In this document: in pieces, positions 35,701-49,103 of the stretch
Layout: each line of letters starts with the position of its first letter
Position numbering within the stretch: position 1 is the first letter of the stretch
Origin: Limanda limanda
Taxonomy: Eukaryota > Chordata > Actinopteri > Pleuronectiformes > Pleuronectidae
Reading direction: 5' to 3'
DNA: 64,000 nt
Assembly: GCF_963576545.1 (NCBI RefSeq)
Contig: NW_026870423.1
Coordinates: 186,001 to 250,000 of the forward strand
Made by a program: the position numbers and the translations under genes
The notes under the pieces: generated by a model
The model's database searches: none
Told to the model about the DNA's origin: nothing
What the model saw: only the letters and a program-made list of their open reading frames with translations

Positions 35701-38700
35701 TTCGGAAGAGGTCGACCGACGAAATTCCCCCAAATCTGAGGAGATATTCTTGAATAACTTTTTTTGTGAAGGTCGGAGAGACTTGCAAGTAGGCTCTACC
35801 CCCACTAAATGGGGTTGCGCGCATCGATCGGTACCATCCTTGAGCTTCTCCGACTTTCGGAAGGGTTAGGGTTAGGGTTAGGGATGAAAGCACATAGGAG
35901 AAAGAGATATTCTTGAATAACTTTTTTTGTGAAGGTCGGAGAGACTTGCAAGTAGGCTCTACCCCCACTAAATGGGGTAGCGCGCATCGATCGGTACCAT
36001 CCTTGAGCTTCTCCGACTTTCGGAAGGGTTAGGGTTAGGGTTAGGGATGAAAGCACATAGGAGAAAGAGATATTCTTGAATAACTTTTTTTGTGAAGGTC
36101 GGAGAGACTTGGAAAGTGGTTGCATCTGGACTAATTTGGGTCCTGCGGATCGATTGGTACCATCCCCGAGCTTGTACGACCTTCGGAAGAGGTCGACCGA
36201 CGAAATTCCCCCAAATCTGAGGAGATATTCTTGAATAACTTTTTTTGTGAAGGTCGGAGAGACTTGCAAGTAGGCTCTACCCCCACTAAATGGGGTTGCG
36301 CGCATCGATCGGTACCATCCTTGAGCTTCTCCGACTTTCGGAAGGGTTAGGGTTAGGGTTAGGGATGAAAGCACATAGGAGAAAGAGATATTCTTGAATA
36401 ACTTTTTTTGTGAAGGTCGGAGAGACTTGCAAGTAGGCTCTACCCCCACTAAATGGGGTAGCGCGCATCGATCGGTACCATCTTTGAGCTTCTCCGACTT
36501 TCGGAAGGGTTAGGGTTAGGGTTAGGGATGAAAGCACATAGGAGAAAGAGATATTCTTGAATAACTTTTTTTGTGAAGGTCGGAGAGACTTGCAAGTAGG
36601 CTCTACCCCCACTAAATGGGGTAGCGCACATCGATCGGTACCATCCTTGAGCTTCTCCGACTTTCGGAAGGGTTAGGGTTAGGGTTAGGGATGAAAGCAC
36701 ATAGGAGAAAGAGATATTCTTGAATAACTTTTTTTGTGAAGGTCGGAGAGACTTGCAAGTAGGCTCTACCCCCACTAAATGGGGTAACGCGCATCGATCG
36801 GTACCATCCTTGAGCTTCTCCGACTTTCGGAAGGGTTAGGGTTAGGGTTAGGGATGAAAGCACATAGGAGAAAGAGATATTCTTGAATAACTTTTTTTGT
36901 GAAGGTCGGAGAGACTTGGAAAGTGGTTGCATCTGGACTAATTTGGGTCCTGCGGATCGATTGGTACCATCCCCGAGCTTGTACGACCTTCGGAAGAGGT
37001 CGACCGACGAAATTCCCCCAAATCTGAGGAGATATTCTTGAATAACTTTTTTTGTGAAGGTCGGAGAGACTTGCAAGTAGGCTCTACCCCCACTAAATGG
37101 GGTTGCGCGCATCGATCGGTACCATCCTTGAGCTTCTCCGACTTTCGGAAGGGTTAGGGTTAGGGTTAGGGATGAAAGCACATAGGAGAAAGAGATATTC
37201 TTGAATAACTTTTTTTGTGAAGGTCGGAGAGACTTGCAAGTAGGCTCTACCCCCACTAAATGGGGTAGCGCGCATCGATCGGTACCATCCTTGAGCTTCT
37301 CCGACTTTCGGAAGGGTTAGGGTTAGGGTTAGGGATGAAAGCACATAGGAGAAAGAGATATTCTTGAATAACTTTTTTTGTGAAGGTCGGAGAGACTTGG
37401 AAAGTGGTTGCATCTGGACTAATTTGGGTCCTGCGGATCGATTGGTACCATCCCCGAGCTTGTACGACCTTCGGAAGAGGTCGACCGACGAAATTCCCCC
37501 AAATCTGAGGAGATATTCTTGAATAACTTTTTTTGTGAAGGTCGGAGAGACTTGCAAGTAGGCTCTACCCCCACTAAATGGGGTTGCGCGCATCGATCGG
37601 TACCATCCTTGAGCTTCTCCGACTTTCGGAAGGGTTAGGGTTAGGGTTAGGGATGAAAGCACATAGGAGAAAGAGATATTCTTGAATAACTTTTTTTGTG
37701 AAGGTCGGAGAGACTTGCAAGTAGGCTCTACCCCCACTAAATGGGGTAGCGCGCATCGATCGGTACCATCTTTGAGCTTCTCCGACTTTCGGAAGGGTTA
37801 GGGTTAGGGTTAGGGATGAAAGCACATAGGAGAAAGAGATATTCTTGAATAACTTTTTTTGTGAAGGTCGGAGAGACTTGCAAGTAGGCTCTACCCCCAC
37901 TAAATGGGGTAGCGCACATCGATCGGTACCATCCTTGAGCTTCTCCGACTTTCGGAAGGGTTAGGGTTAGGGTTAGGGATGAAAGCACATAGGAGAAAGA
38001 GATATTCTTGAATAACTTTTTTTGTGAAGGTCGGAGAGACTTGGAAAGTGGTTGCATCTGGACTAATTTGGGTCCTGCGGATCGATTGGTACCATCCCCG
38101 AGCTTGTACGACCTTCGGAAGAGGTCGACCGACGAAATTCCCCCAAATCTGAGGAGATATTCTTGAATAACTTTTTTTGTGAAGGTCGGAGAGACTTGCA
38201 AGTAGGCTCTACCCCCACTAAATGGGGTTGCGCGCATCGATCGGTACCATCCTTGAGCTTGTCCGACTTTCGGAAGGGTTAGGGTTAGGGTTAGGGATGA
38301 AAGCACATAGGAGAAAGAGATATTCTTGAATAACTTTTTTTGTGAAGGTCGGAGAGACTTGCAAGTAGGCTCTACCCCCACTAAATGGGGTAGCGCGCAT
38401 CGATCGGTACCATCTTTGAGCTTCTCCGACTTTCGGAAGGGTTAGGGTTAGGGTTAGGGATGAAAGCACATAGGAGAAAGAGATATTCTTGAATAACTTT
38501 TTTTGTGAAGGTCGGAGAGACTTGCAAGTAGGCTCTACCCCCACTAAATGGGGTAGCGCACATCGATCGGTACCATCCTTGAGCTTCTCCGACTTTCGGA
38601 AGGGTTAGGGTTAGGGTTAGGGATGAAAGCACATAGGAGAAAGAGATATTCTTGAATAACTTTTTTTGTGAAGGTCGGAGAGACTTGCAAGTAGGCTCTA

Positions 38701-39479
38701 CCCCCACTAAATGGGGTAACGCGCATCGATCGGTACCATCCTTGAGCTTCTCCGACTTTCGGAAGGGTTAGGGTTAGGGTTAGGGATGAAAGCACATAGG
38801 AGAAAGAGATATTCTTGAATAACTTTTTTTGTGAAGGTCGGAGAGACTTGGAAAGTGGTTGCATCTGGACTAATTTGGGTCCTGCGGATCGATTGGTACC
38901 ATCCCCGAGCTTGTACGACCTTCGGAAGAGGTCGACCGACGAAATTCCCCCAAATCTGAGGAGATATTCTTGAATAACTTTTTTTGTGAAGGTCGGAGAG
39001 ACTTGCAAGTAGGCTCTACCCCCACTAAATGGGGTTGCGCGCATCGATCGGTACCATCCTTGAGCTTCTCCGACTTTCGGAAGGGTTAGGGTTAGGGTTA
39101 GGGATGAAAGCACATAGGAGAAAGAGATATTCTTGAATAACTTTTTTTGTGAAGGTCGGAGAGACTTGCAAGTAGGCTCTACCCCCACTAAATGGGGTAG
39201 CGCGCATCGATCGGTACCATCGTTGAGCTTCTCCGACTTTCGGAAGGGTTAGGGTTAGGGATGAAAGCACATAGGAGAAAGAGATATTCTTGAATAACTT
39301 TTTTTGTGAAGGTCGGAGAGACTTGGAAAGTGGTTGCATCTGGACTAATTTGGGTCCTGCGGATCGATTGGTACCATCCCCGAGCTTGTACGACTTTCGG
39401 AAGAGGTCGACCGACGAAATTCCCCCAAATCTGAGGAGATATTCTTGAATAACTTTTTTTGTGAAGGTCGGAGAGACTT
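32742..39479 (+). repeat. 6738-bp tandem duplication, copy 1
   Basis: Runs are 3,1,4,2*,2,1,2,4,2,3,4,2* (30 A of which two are 157 bp, and 12 B: 33231, 33549, 34356, 34831, 35312, 35630, 36111, 36918, 37399, 38043, 38850, 39325). Rare markers shared with copy 2 at a constant displacement are the short A with GATCAG, ATCGTTGAG and AGGGAGGAAAG (34674), the B with CCTTTGGAAG (35312) and the B with CGACTTTCGG (39325). One private change is GAGCTTGTCC at 38261, where copy 2 has GAGCTTCTCC. The three A monomers at the left are the tail of the five-A run that begins at 32416. Confidence 0.94.
34674..34830 (+). repeat. 157-bp A, class 2 (one TTAGGG lost, ATCGTTGAG marker)
   Basis: The class comprises 34674, 39168, 41412, 45906, 54085 and 54886, all second in their run. 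Copies 34674 and 41412 also share GATCAG and AGGGAGGAAAG. The A at 30500 has ATCGTTGAG but a full three-hexamer tract (163 bp), so the point change preceded the loss. Confidence 0.92.
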
Positions 39480-42400
39480 GCAAGTAGGCTCTACCCCCAC
39501 TAAATGGGGTTGCGCGCATCGATCGGTACCATCCTTGAGCTTCTCCGACTTTCGGAAGGGTTAGGGTTAGGGTTAGGGATGAAAGCACATAGGAGAAAGA
39601 GATATTCTTGAATAACTTTTTTTGTGAAGGTCGGAGAGACTTGCAAGTAGGCTCTACCCCCACTAAATGGGGTAGCGCGCATCGATCGGTACCATCCTTG
39701 AGCTTCTCCGACTTTCGGAAGGGTTAGGGTTAGGGTTAGGGATGAAAGCACATAGGAGAAAGAGATATTCTTGAATAACTTTTTTTGTGAAGGTCGGAGA
39801 GACTTGCAAGTAGGCTCTGCCCCCACTAAATGGGGTAGCGCGCATCGATCGGTACCATCCTTGAGCTTCTCCGACTTTCGGAAGGGTTAGGGTTAGGGTT
39901 AGGGATGAAAGCACATAGGAGAAAGAGATATTCTTGAATAACTTTTTTTGTGAAGGTCGGAGAGACTTGGAAAGTGGTTGCATCTGGACTAATTTGGGTC
40001 CTGCGGATCGATTCGTACCATCCCCGAGCTTGTACGACCTTCGGAAGAGGTCGACCGACGAAATTCCCCCAAATCTGAGGAGATATTCTTGAATAACTTT
40101 TTTTGTGAAGGTCGGAGAGACTTGCAAGTAGGCTCTACCCCCACTAAATGGGGTAGCGCGCATCGATCGGTACCATCCTTGAGCTTCTCCGACTTTCGGA
40201 AGGGTTAGGGTTAGGGTTAGGGATGAAAGCACATAGGAGAAAGAGATATTCTTGAATAACTTTTTTTGTGAAGGTCGGAGAGACTTGGAAAGTGGTTGCA
40301 TCTGGACTAATTTGGGTCCTGCGGATCGATTGGTACCATCCCCGAGCTTGTACGACCTTCGGAAGAGGTCGACCGACGAAATTCCCCCAAATCTGAGGAG
40401 ATATTCTTGAATAACTTTTTTTGTGAAGGTCGGAGAGACTTGCAAGTAGGCTCTACCCCCACTAAATGGGGTTGCGCGCATCGATCGGTACCATCCTTGA
40501 GCTTCTCCGACTTTCGGAAGGGTTAGGGTTAGGGTTAGGGATGAAAGCACATAGGAGAAAGAGATATTCTTGAATAACTTTTTTTGTGAAGGTCGGAGAG
40601 ACTTGCAAGTAGGCTCTACCCCCACTAAATGGGGTAGCGCGCATCGATCGGTACCATCTTTGAGCTTCTCCGACTTTCGGAAGGGTTAGGGTTAGGGTTA
40701 GGGATGAAAGCACATAGGAGAAAGAGATATTCTTGAATAACTTTTTTTGTGAAGGTCGGAGAGACTTGCAAGTAGGCTCTACCCCCACTAAATGGGGTAG
40801 CGCACATCGATCGGTACCATCCTTGAGCTTCTCCGACTTTCGGAAGGGTTAGGGTTAGGGTTAGGGATGAAAGCACATAGGAGAAAGAGATATTCTTGAA
40901 TAACTTTTTTTGTGAAGGTCGGAGAGACTTGCAAGTAGGCTCTACCCCCACTAAATGGGGTAACGCGCATCGATCGGTACCATCCTTGAGCTTCTCCGAC
41001 TTTCGGAAGGGTTAGGGTTAGGGTTAGGGATGAAAGCACATAGGAGAAAGAGATATTCTTGAATAACTTTTTTTGTGAAGGTCGGAGAGACTTGGAAAGT
41101 GGTTGCATCTGGACTAATTTGGGTCCTGCGGATCGATTGGTACCATCCCCGAGCTTGTACGACCTTCGGAAGAGGTCGACCGACGAAATTCCCCCAAATC
41201 TGAGGAGATATTCTTGAATAACTTTTTTTGTGAAGGTCGGAGAGACTTGCAAGTAGGCTCTACCCCCACTAAATGGGGTTGCGCGCATCGATCGGTACCA
41301 TCCTTGAGCTTCTCCGACTTTCGGAAGGGTTAGGGTTAGGGTTAGGGATGAAAGCACATAGGAGAAAGAGATATTCTTGAATAACTTTTTTTGTGAAGGT
41401 CGGAGAGACTTGCAAGTAGGCTCTACCCCCACTAAATGGGGTAGCGCGCATCGATCAGTACCATCGTTGAGCTTCTCCGACTTTCGGAAGGGTTAGGGTT
41501 AGGGAGGAAAGCACATAGGAGAAAGAGATATTCTTGAATAACTTTTTTTGTGAAGGTCGGAGAGACTTGGAAAGTGGTTGCATCTGGACTAATTTGGGTC
41601 CTGCGGATCGATTGGTACCATCCCCGAGCTTGTACGACCTTCGGAAGAGGTCGACCGACGAAATTCCCCCAAATCTGAGGAGATATTCTTGAATAACTTT
41701 TTTTGTGAAGGTCGGAGAGACTTGCAAGTAGGCTCTACCCCCACTAAATGGGGTTGCGCGCATCGATCGGTACCATCCTTGAGCTTCTCCGACTTTCGGA
41801 AGGGTTAGGGTTAGGGTTAGGGATGAAAGCACATAGGAGAAAGAGATATTCTTGAATAACTTTTTTTGTGAAGGTCGGAGAGACTTGCAAGTAGGCTCTA
41901 CCCCCACTAAATGGGGTAGCGCGCATCGATCGGTACCATCCTTGAGCTTCTCCGACTTTCGGAAGGGTTAGGGTTAGGGTTAGGGATGAAAGCACATAGG
42001 AGAAAGAGATATTCTTGAATAACTTTTTTTGTGAAGGTCGGAGAGACTTGAAAAGTGGTTGCATCTGGACTAATTTGGGTCCTGCGGATCGATTGGTACC
42101 ATCCCCGAGCTTGTACGACCTTTGGAAGAGGTCGACCGACGAAATTCCCCCAAATCTGAGGAGATATTCTTGAATAACTTTTTTTGTGAAGGTCGGAGAG
42201 ACTTGCAAGTAGGCTCTACCCCCACTAAATGGGGTAGCGCGCATCGATCGGTACCATCCTTGAGCTTCTCCGACTTTCGGAAGGGTTAGGGTTAGGGTTA
42301 GGGATGAAAGCACATAGGAGAAAGAGATATTCTTGAATAACTTTTTTTGTGAAGGTCGGAGAGACTTGGAAAGTGGTTGCATCTGGACTAATTTGGGTCC

Positions 42401-45400
42401 TGCGGATCGATTGGTACCATCCCCGAGCTTGTACGACCTTCGGAAGAGGTCGACCGACGAAATTCCCCCAAATCTGAGGAGATATTCTTGAATAACTTTT
42501 TTTGTGAAGGTCGGAGAGACTTGCAAGTAGGCTCTACCCCCACTAAATGGGGTTGCGCGCATCGATCGGTACCATCCTTGAGCTTCTCCGACTTTCGGAA
42601 GGGTTAGGGTTAGGGTTAGGGATGAAAGCACATAGGAGAAAGAGATATTCTTGAATAACTTTTTTTGTGAAGGTCGGAGAGACTTGCAAGTAGGCTCTAC
42701 CCCCACTAAATGGGGTAGCGCGCATCGATCGGTACCATCCTTGAGCTTCTCCGACTTTCGGAAGGGTTAGGGTTAGGGTTAGGGATGAAAGCACATAGGA
42801 GAAAGAGATATTCTTGAATAACTTTTTTTGTGAAGGTCGGAGAGACTTGGAAAGTGGTTGCATCTGGACTAATTTGGGTCCTGCGGATCGATTGGTACCA
42901 TCCCCGAGCTTGTACGACCTTCGGAAGAGGTCGACCGACGAAATTCCCCCAAATCTGAGGAGATATTCTTGAATAACTTTTTTTGTGAAGGTCGGAGAGA
43001 CTTGCAAGTAGGCTCTACCCCCACTAAATGGGGTTGCGCGCATCGATCGGTACCATCCTTGAGCTTCTCCGACTTTCGGAAGGGTTAGGGTTAGGGTTAG
43101 GGATGAAAGCACATAGGAGAAAGAGATATTCTTGAATAACTTTTTTTGTGAAGGTCGGAGAGACTTGCAAGTAGGCTCTACCCCCACTAAATGGGGTAGC
43201 GCGCATCGATCGGTACCATCTTTGAGCTTCTCCGACTTTCGGAAGGGTTAGGGTTAGGGTTAGGGATGAAAGCACATAGGAGAAAGAGATATTCTTGAAT
43301 AACTTTTTTTGTGAAGGTCGGAGAGACTTGCAAGTAGGCTCTACCCCCACTAAATGGGGTAGCGCACATCGATCGGTACCATCCTTGAGCTTCTCCGACT
43401 TTCGGAAGGGTTAGGGTTAGGGTTAGGGATGAAAGCACATAGGAGAAAGAGATATTCTTGAATAACTTTTTTTGTGAAGGTCGGAGAGACTTGCAAGTAG
43501 GCTCTACCCCCACTAAATGGGGTAACGCGCATCGATCGGTACCATCCTTGAGCTTCTCCGACTTTCGGAAGGGTTAGGGTTAGGGTTAGGGATGAAAGCA
43601 CATAGGAGAAAGAGATATTCTTGAATAACTTTTTTTGTGAAGGTCGGAGAGACTTGGAAAGTGGTTGCATCTGGACTAATTTGGGTCCTGCGGATCGATT
43701 GGTACCATCCCCGAGCTTGTACGACCTTCGGAAGAGGTCGACCGACGAAATTCCCCCAAATCTGAGGAGATATTCTTGAATAACTTTTTTTGTGAAGGTC
43801 GGAGAGACTTGCAAGTAGGCTCTACCCCCACTAAATGGGGTTGCGCGCATCGATCGGTACCATCCTTGAGCTTCTCCGACTTTCGGAAGGGTTAGGGTTA
43901 GGGTTAGGGATGAAAGCACATAGGAGAAAGAGATATTCTTGAATAACTTTTTTTGTGAAGGTCGGAGAGACTTGCAAGTAGGCTCTACCCCCACTAAATG
44001 GGGTAGCGCGCATCGATCGGTACCATCCTTGAGCTTCTCCGACTTTCGGAAGGGTTAGGGTTAGGGTTAGGGATGAAAGCACATAGGAGAAAGAGATATT
44101 CTTGAATAACTTTTTTTGTGAAGGTCGGAGAGACTTGGAAAGTGGTTGCATCTGGACTAATTTGGGTCCTGCGGATCGATTGGTACCATCCCCGAGCTTG
44201 TACGACCTTCGGAAGAGGTCGACCGACGAAATTCCCCCAAATCTGAGGAGATATTCTTGAATAACTTTTTTTGTGAAGGTCGGAGAGACTTGCAAGTAGG
44301 CTCTACCCCCACTAAATGGGGTTGCGCGCATCGATCGGTACCATCCTTGAGCTTCTCCGACTTTCGGAAGGGTTAGGGTTAGGGTTAGGGATGAAAGCAC
44401 ATAGGAGAAAGAGATATTCTTGAATAACTTTTTTTGTGAAGGTCGGAGAGACTTGCAAGTAGGCTCTACCCCCACTAAATGGGGTAGCGCGCATCGATCG
44501 GTACCATCTTTGAGCTTCTCCGACTTTCGGAAGGGTTAGGGTTAGGGTTAGGGATGAAAGCACATAGGAGAAAGAGATATTCTTGAATAACTTTTTTTGT
44601 GAAGGTCGGAGAGACTTGCAAGTAGGCTCTACCCCCACTAAATGGGGTAGCGCACATCGATCGGTACCATCCTTGAGCTTCTCCGACTTTCGGAAGGGTT
44701 AGGGTTAGGGTTAGGGATGAAAGCACATAGGAGAAAGAGATATTCTTGAATAACTTTTTTTGTGAAGGTCGGAGAGACTTGGAAAGTGGTTGCATCTGGA
44801 CTAATTTGGGTCCTGCGGATCGATTGGTACCATCCCCGAGCTTGTACGACCTTCGGAAGAGGTCGACCGACGAAATTCCCCCAAATCTGAGGAGATATTC
44901 TTGAATAACTTTTTTTGTGAAGGTCGGAGAGACTTGCAAGTAGGCTCTACCCCCACTAAATGGGGTTGCGCGCATCGATCGGTACCATCCTTGAGCTTCT
45001 CCGACTTTCGGAAGGGTTAGGGTTAGGGTTAGGGATGAAAGCACATAGGAGAAAGAGATATTCTTGAATAACTTTTTTTGTGAAGGTCGGAGAGACTTGC
45101 AAGTAGGCTCTACCCCCACTAAATGGGGTAGCGCGCATCGATCGGTACCATCTTTGAGCTTCTCCGACTTTCGGAAGGGTTAGGGTTAGGGTTAGGGATG
45201 AAAGCACATAGGAGAAAGAGATATTCTTGAATAACTTTTTTTGTGAAGGTCGGAGAGACTTGCAAGTAGGCTCTACCCCCACTAAATGGGGTAGCGCACA
45301 TCGATCGGTACCATCCTTGAGCTTCTCCGACTTTCGGAAGGGTTAGGGTTAGGGTTAGGGATGAAAGCACATAGGAGAAAGAGATATTCTTGAATAACTT

Positions 45401-46217
45401 TTTTTGTGAAGGTCGGAGAGACTTGCAAGTAGGCTCTACCCCCACTAAATGGGGTAACGCGCATCGATCGGTACCATCCTTGAGCTTCTCCGACTTTCGG
45501 AAGGGTTAGGGTTAGGGTTAGGGATGAAAGCACATAGGAGAAAGAGATATTCTTGAATAACTTTTTTTGTGAAGGTCGGAGAGACTTGGAAAGTGGTTGC
45601 ATCTGGACTAATTTGGGTCCTGCGGATCGATTGGTACCATCCCCGAGCTTGTACGACCTTCGGAAGAGGTCGACCGACGAAATTCCCCCAAATCTGAGGA
45701 GATATTCTTGAATAACTTTTTTTGTGAAGGTCGGAGAGACTTGCAAGTAGGCTCTACCCCCACTAAATGGGGTTGCGCGCATCGATCGGTACCATCCTTG
45801 AGCTTCTCCGACTTTCGGAAGGGTTAGGGTTAGGGTTAGGGATGAAAGCACATAGGAGAAAGAGATATTCTTGAATAACTTTTTTTGTGAAGGTCGGAGA
45901 GACTTGCAAGTAGGCTCTACCCCCACTAAATGGGGTAGCGCGCATCGATCGGTACCATCGTTGAGCTTCTCCGACTTTCGGAAGGGTTAGGGTTAGGGAT
46001 GAAAGCACATAGGAGAAAGAGATATTCTTGAATAACTTTTTTTGTGAAGGTCGGAGAGACTTGGAAAGTGGTTGCATCTGGACTAATTTGGGTCCTGCGG
46101 ATCGATTGGTACCATCCCCGAGCTTGTACGACTTTCGGAAGAGGTCGACCGACGAAATTCCCCCAAATCTGAGGAGATATTCTTGAATAACTTTTTTTGT
46201 GAAGGTCGGAGAGACTT
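39480..46217 (+). repeat. 6738-bp tandem duplication, copy 2
   Basis: Same order as copy 1, with B starts 39969, 40287, 41094, 41569, 42050, 42368, 42849, 43656, 44137, 44781, 45588 and 46063. The first A (39480) carries the first-after-B marker TTGCG, while its counterpart at 32742 has the internal TAGCG form. So 39480 is the junction monomer, with its left part from a first A and its right part from an internal A. The tandem copy was made by an exchange inside an A monomer. Confidence 0.94.
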
Positions 46218-47497
46218 GCAAGTAGGCTCTACCCCCACTAAATGGGGTTGCGCGCATCGATCGGTACCATCCTTGAGCTTCTCCGACTTTCGGAAGGGTT
46301 AGGGTTAGGGTTAGGGATGAAAGCACATAGGAGAAAGAGATATTCTTGAATAACTTTTTTTGTGAAGGTCGGAGAGACTTGCAAGTAGGCTCTACCCCCA
46401 CTAAATGGGGTAGCGCGCATCGATCGGTACCATCCTTGAGCTTCTCCGACTTTCGGAAGGGTTAGGGTTAGGGTTAGGGATGAAAGCACATAGGAGAAAG
46501 AGATATTCTTGAATAACTTTTTTTGTGAAGGTCGGAGAGACTTGAAAAGTGGTTGCATCTGGACTAATTTGGGTCCTGCGGATCGATTGGTACCATCCCC
46601 GAGCTTGTACGACCTTCGGAAGAGGTCGACCGACGAAATTCCCCCAAATCTGAGGAGATATTCTTGAATAACTTTTTTTGTGAAGGTCGGAGAGACTTGC
46701 AAGTAGGCTCTACCCCCACTAAATGGGGTAGCGCGCATCGATCGGTACCATCCTTGAGCTTCTCCGACTTTCGGAAGGGTTAGGGTTAGGGTTAGGGATG
46801 AAAGCACATAGGAGAAAGAGATATTCTTGAATAACTTTTTTTGTGAAGGTCGGAGAGACTTGGAAAGTGGTTGCATCTGGACTAATTTGGGTCCTGCGGA
46901 TCGATTGGTACCATCCCCGAGCTTGTACGACCTTCGGAAGAGGTCGACCGACGAAATTCCCCCAAATCTGAGGAGATATTCTTGAATAACTTTTTTTGTG
47001 AAGGTCGGAGAGACTTGCAAGTAGGCTCTACCCCCACTAAATGGGGTTGCGCGCATCGATCGGTACCATCCTTGAGCTTCTCCGACTTTCGGAAGGGTTA
47101 GGGTTAGGGTTAGGGATGAAAGCACATAGGAGAAAGAGATATTCTTGAATAACTTTTTTTGTGAAGGTCGGAGAGACTTGCAAGTAGGCTCTACTCCCAC
47201 TAAATGGGGTAGCGCGCATCGATCGGTACCATCCTTGAGCTTCTCCGACTTTCGGAAGGGTTAGGGTTAGGGTTAGGGATGAAAGCACATAGGAGAAAGA
47301 GATATTCTTGAATAACTTTTTTTGTGAAGGTCGGAGAGACTTGGAAAGTGGTTGCATCTGGACTAATTTGGGTCCTGCGGATCGATTGGTACCATCCCCG
47401 AGCTTGTACGACCTTCGGAAGAGGTCGACCGACGAAATTCCCCCAAATCTGAGGAGATATTCTTGAATAACTTTTTTTGTGAAGGTCGGAGAGACTT
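46218..47497 (+). repeat. 1280-bp tandem duplication, copy 1 (runs 2,1,2)
   Basis: Two A, a GAAAAGTGG B (46544), one A, B (46862), two A, B (47343). The same order follows at 47498. The A at 47180 has CTACTCCCAC, which the second copy lacks. Confidence 0.88.
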
Positions 47498-48777
47498 GCA
47501 AGTAGGCTCTACCCCCACTAAATGGGGTTGCGCGCATCGATCGGTACCATCCTTGAGCTTCTCCGACTTTCGGAAGGGTTAGGGTTAGGGTTAGGGATGA
47601 AAGCACATAGGAGAAAGAGATATTCTTGAATAACTTTTTTTGTGAAGGTCGGAGAGACTTGCAAGTAGGCTCTACCCCCACTAAATGGGGTAGCGCGCAT
47701 CGATCGGTACCATCCTTGAGCTTCTCCGACTTTCGGAAGGGTTAGGGTTAGGGTTAGGGATGAAAGCACATAGGAGAAAGAGATATTCTTGAATAACTTT
47801 TTTTGTGAAGGTCGGAGAGACTTGAAAAGTGGTTGCATCTGGACTAATTTGGGTCCTGCGGATCGATTGGTACCATCCCCGAGCTTGTACGACCTTCGGA
47901 AGAGGTCGACCGACGAAATTCCCCCAAATCTGAGGAGATATTCTTGAATAACTTTTTTTTTGAAGGTCGGAGAGACTTGCAAGTAGGCTCTACCCCCACT
48001 AAATGGGGTAGCGCGAATCGATCGGTACCATCCTTGAGCTTCTCCGACTTTCGGAAGGGTTAGGGTTAGGGTTAGGGATGAAAGCACATAGGAGAAAGAG
48101 ATATTCTTGAATAACTTTTTTTGTGAAGGTCGGAGAGACTTGGAAAGTGGTTGCATCTGGACTAATTTGGGTCCTGCGGATCGATTGGTACCATCCCCGA
48201 GCTTGTACGACCTTCGGAAGAGGTCGACCGACGAAATTCCCCCAAATCTGAGGAGATATTCTTGAATAACTTTTTTTGTGAAGGTCGGAGAGACTTGCAA
48301 GTAGGCTCTACCCCCACTAAATGGGGTTGCGCGCATCGATCGGTACCATCCTTGAGCTTCTCCGACTTTCGGAAGGGTTAGGGTTAGGGTTAGGGATGAA
48401 AGCACATAGGAGAAAGAGATATTCTTGAATAACTTTTTTTGTGAAGGTCGGAGAGACTTGCAAGTAGGCTCTACCCCCACTAAATGGGGTAGCGCGCATC
48501 GATCGGTACCATCCTTGAGCTTCTCCGACTTTCGGAAGGGTTAGGGTTAGGGTTAGGGATGAAAGCACATAGGAGAAAGAGATATTCTTGAATAACTTTT
48601 TTTGTGAAGGTCGGAGAGACTTGGAAAGTGGTTGCATCTGGACTAATTTGGGTCCTGCGGATCGATTGGTACCATCCCCGAGCTTGTACGACCTTCGGAA
48701 GAGGTCGACCGACGAAATTCCCCCAAATCTGAGGAGATATTCTTGAATAACTTTTTTTGTGAAGGTCGGAGAGACTT
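47498..48777 (+). repeat. 1280-bp tandem duplication, copy 2 (runs 2,1,2)
   Basis: Same order as copy 1, with B starts 47824, 48142 and 48623. The B at 47824 has a G-to-T change that extends its T run, shared only with the B at 57766. The A at 47979 has GCGAATCG. This copy begins a longer segment that recurs 9942 bp to the right. Confidence 0.88.
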
Positions 48778-49103
48778 GCAAGTAGGCTCTACCCCCACTA
48801 AATGGGGTTGCGCGCATCGATCGGTACCATCCTTGAGCTTCTCCGACTTTCGGAAGGGTTAGGGTTAGGGTTAGGGATGAAAGCACATAGGAGAAAGAGA
48901 TATTCTTGAATAACTTTTTTTGTGAAGGTCGGAGAGACTTGCAAGTAGGCTCTACCCCCACTAAATGGGGTAGCGCGCATCGATCGGTACCATCCTTGAG
49001 CTTCTCCGACTTTCGGAAGGGTTAGGGTTAGGGTTAGGGATGAAAGCACATAGGAGAAAGAGATATTCTTGAATAACTTTTTTTGTGAAGGTCGGAGAGA
49101 CTT

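Noticed and set aside
32742..46217. Assembly error as the explanation for the 6738-bp twin units
   Set aside because: It cannot be excluded without reads. However, a difference at 38261 versus 44999 and a distinct junction monomer at 39480 favour a real duplication.
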